DNA of 64,000 nucleotides from Mesorhizobium sangaii (GTDB lineage: Bacteria > Pseudomonadota > Alphaproteobacteria > Rhizobiales > Rhizobiaceae): assembly GCF_014207355.1 (NCBI RefSeq), contig NZ_JACHEF010000002.1:1116001-1180000 (forward strand), given 5' to 3'. Within the stretch, counting starts at the first letter, position 1; each line of letters opens with the position of its first letter. Made by a program: the position numbers and the translations under genes. The notes below the pieces were generated by a model. That model saw only the letters and a list, made by a program, of their open reading frames with translations, was not told the origin of the DNA and ran no database searches. Positions 63,003 to 64,000 of this stretch are shown here, piece after piece.

Positions 63003-64000
63003 GGTCAGCGGCGCCAGCTTGACCTTGATCACGTCGCCGGGCAGCACCGGCGTATCTTCCTTCGCCGAGATTTCGCTGCTCTTGCCGTCGACGACCCGCA
63101 CCAGTGCGTAGAGCAGGCTGGATTGCTGGTCGGTTTCGCTGGCGACTCTCATCGAGGGGTCGCTGGCCTGGGCCATCAGGCCTTTCTGCATATTCACCTT
63201 GAGCCCGGCCTCGTTGAGGTCGGCTTCGGTCTGTTGCCGGTCGGTGGCGAGATTTGAACTCAAGGTGTTCTGGGCATCGATGGCATCCTGCGTCGCCTTG
63301 CTGATCGCCTGCTTGGCGGTGAGGATGGCCGTTTCGTAGTCCAGGATCTTGCCCTGCAGGTCAGCGACGGACTGCCGCGAATCCAGCAGCCGGGCGTTGG
63401 CGATCAGGCCTTTCTGAGCCAGCGGGCCGATGCTGGTGAGCTGCTGTTGTGCCAGGTCGACCTGCTGCTGCTGGTTGACGATCTTCTTCTGCAGCGATTC
63501 GATCTCGGACTGCAAAACCCCCTTCAGATCGCTGAGCGCCTCAAGTTTCAGCTTCAGCGCCTTTTGGTCGGACGTCAGGATCGTCATCTCGTCGGCGACG
63601 ATGGCTGGCAACCGCGGATCGCCCTCGGCCTCCTTCGGCACCTCGAAACTCGCTTTGCCGGCCATATCGGCGTCGATGCGGGCGCGCTTGACGAGCAGCC
63701 GAATGCGCTGGTCGTCAGAGATATCGAAATTGCCCTTGGCGGTGACCAGGTCCTTGCCGAGCTGCGGGCCGTAGTCGGCGCTTCGCCTGATGCCACCGGC
63801 GACGCTGATGGCCTTCAGCACTGTCAGCTCGGGCACATAGGGAAATTGGCCGGGGTTCTGGACTTCGCCCGAAATGTAGAATGGCCGGTACTGCGCCATT
63901 TCGACAGAGGCTTCCGGCTTGTCCGACAGAGCGAGCTTGCGCTGCAATGCCTGGCCTATCGCCGTGGCGATTTCGGACGTGGTCTTGCCGGACGCCGGAA
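62994..64000 (-). CDS. Polysaccharide biosynthesis/export protein, ExoF-like, partial (5' end missing)
   Basis: At least 335 codons are visible; the frame is open through the right window edge, so the start and signal peptide lie outside. Upstream residues SGKTTSEIATAIGQALQRKL belong to a Poly_export (Wza-like) domain. YRPFYISGEVQNPGQFPYVPELTVLKAISVAGG is a SLBB ligand-binding repeat. Residues further on (EALSDLKGVLQSEIESLQKKI and later) form a long coiled coil with Gln repeats, then a final SLBB-like VLPGDVIKVKLAPL. This order matches rhizobial ExoF, a periplasmic/outer-membrane export component of exopolysaccharide. It converges with the ExoQ-like gene. Confidence 0.88.
   Translation of the reverse strand, partial: PASGKTTSEIATAIGQALQRKLALSDKPEASVEMAQYRPFYISGEVQNPGQFPYVPELTVLKAISVAGGIRRSADYGPQLGKDLVTAKGNFDISDDQRIRLLVKRARIDADMAGKASFEVPKEAEGDPRLPAIVADEMTILTSDQKALKLKLEALSDLKGVLQSEIESLQKKIVNQQQQVDLAQQQLTSIGPLAQKGLIANARLLDSRQSVADLQGKILDYETAILTAKQAISKATQDAIDAQNTLSSNLATDRQQTEADLNEAGLKVNMQKGLMAQASDPSMRVASETDQQSSLLYALVRVVDGKSSEISAKEDTPVLPGDVIKVKLAPLTSQ

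Overview
The window looks like chromosomal DNA of a Mesorhizobium-like member of the Rhizobiales (Alphaproteobacteria). This rests on high GC, the rhizobial aroA-cmk-rpsA order, a FYDLN-acid (TIGR02300) gene, a tRNA-Ala(GGC), a SoxBDAG sarcosine oxidase operon, rhizobial-type intergenic repeats and a large load of ABC transporters and catabolic genes. The assignment is by family recognition, not by a database search. No phage, insertion sequence, transposase or CRISPR array is visible.

Layout. 1-5.9 kb: a secreted caspase-fold protein with helical repeats (cut by the window edge), an NAD(P)H:FMN reductase, a cytochrome P450, a complex-I NDUFA9-like protein, a DoxX membrane protein and a frameshifted small secreted protein. 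6.1-14.2 kb: a divergent guanidino-compound locus. One arm carries a polar amino acid ABC transporter of the octopine/arginine type and an Ldh-family oxidoreductase. The other arm carries a dimethylargininase-family hydrolase, an AruI-like ketoarginine decarboxylase and an SDR. 14.2-21.2 kb: a large membrane protein and the housekeeping block rpsA, cmk, aroA, TIGR02300 and tRNA-Ala. Here cmk carries an in-frame DUF6881-like extension of low GC. 21.6-29.8 kb: a class III cyclase with TPRs, then a sugar or sugar-acid locus (DgoD-like dehydratase, GntR regulator, AraFGH-like ABC importer, SDR).

30.0-41.1 kb: an organosulfur locus. SsuD/MsuD-type and SfnG-type monooxygenases, an FAD protein, a complete branched-chain-type ABC transporter of five genes, SfnB and an MsuE-type FMN reductase lie on one strand. 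Together they could take dimethyl sulfone to sulfite, with SfnB in the place normally held by MsuC. 41.2-49.9 kb: a small membrane protein, sarcosine oxidase soxBDAG with its TetR regulator, an aldehyde dehydrogenase followed by a 28-bp tandem repeat, and a DUF1349 protein. 49.9-54.2 kb: a reverse-strand group of glucoamylase-family hydrolase, MerA-like flavoprotein and glycosyltransferase. 54.4-61.1 kb: a LuxR-type regulator divergent from acetone carboxylase (beta, alpha, gamma subunits) and an SDR. 61.2-64 kb: an O-antigen-ligase/ExoQ-like polymerase, a composite intergenic repeat and an ExoF-like polysaccharide export protein cut by the window edge.

The most unusual items are the DUF6881-cmk fusion, the sulfur locus with its non-standard importer and shared promoter motif, and the guanidino-compound locus.
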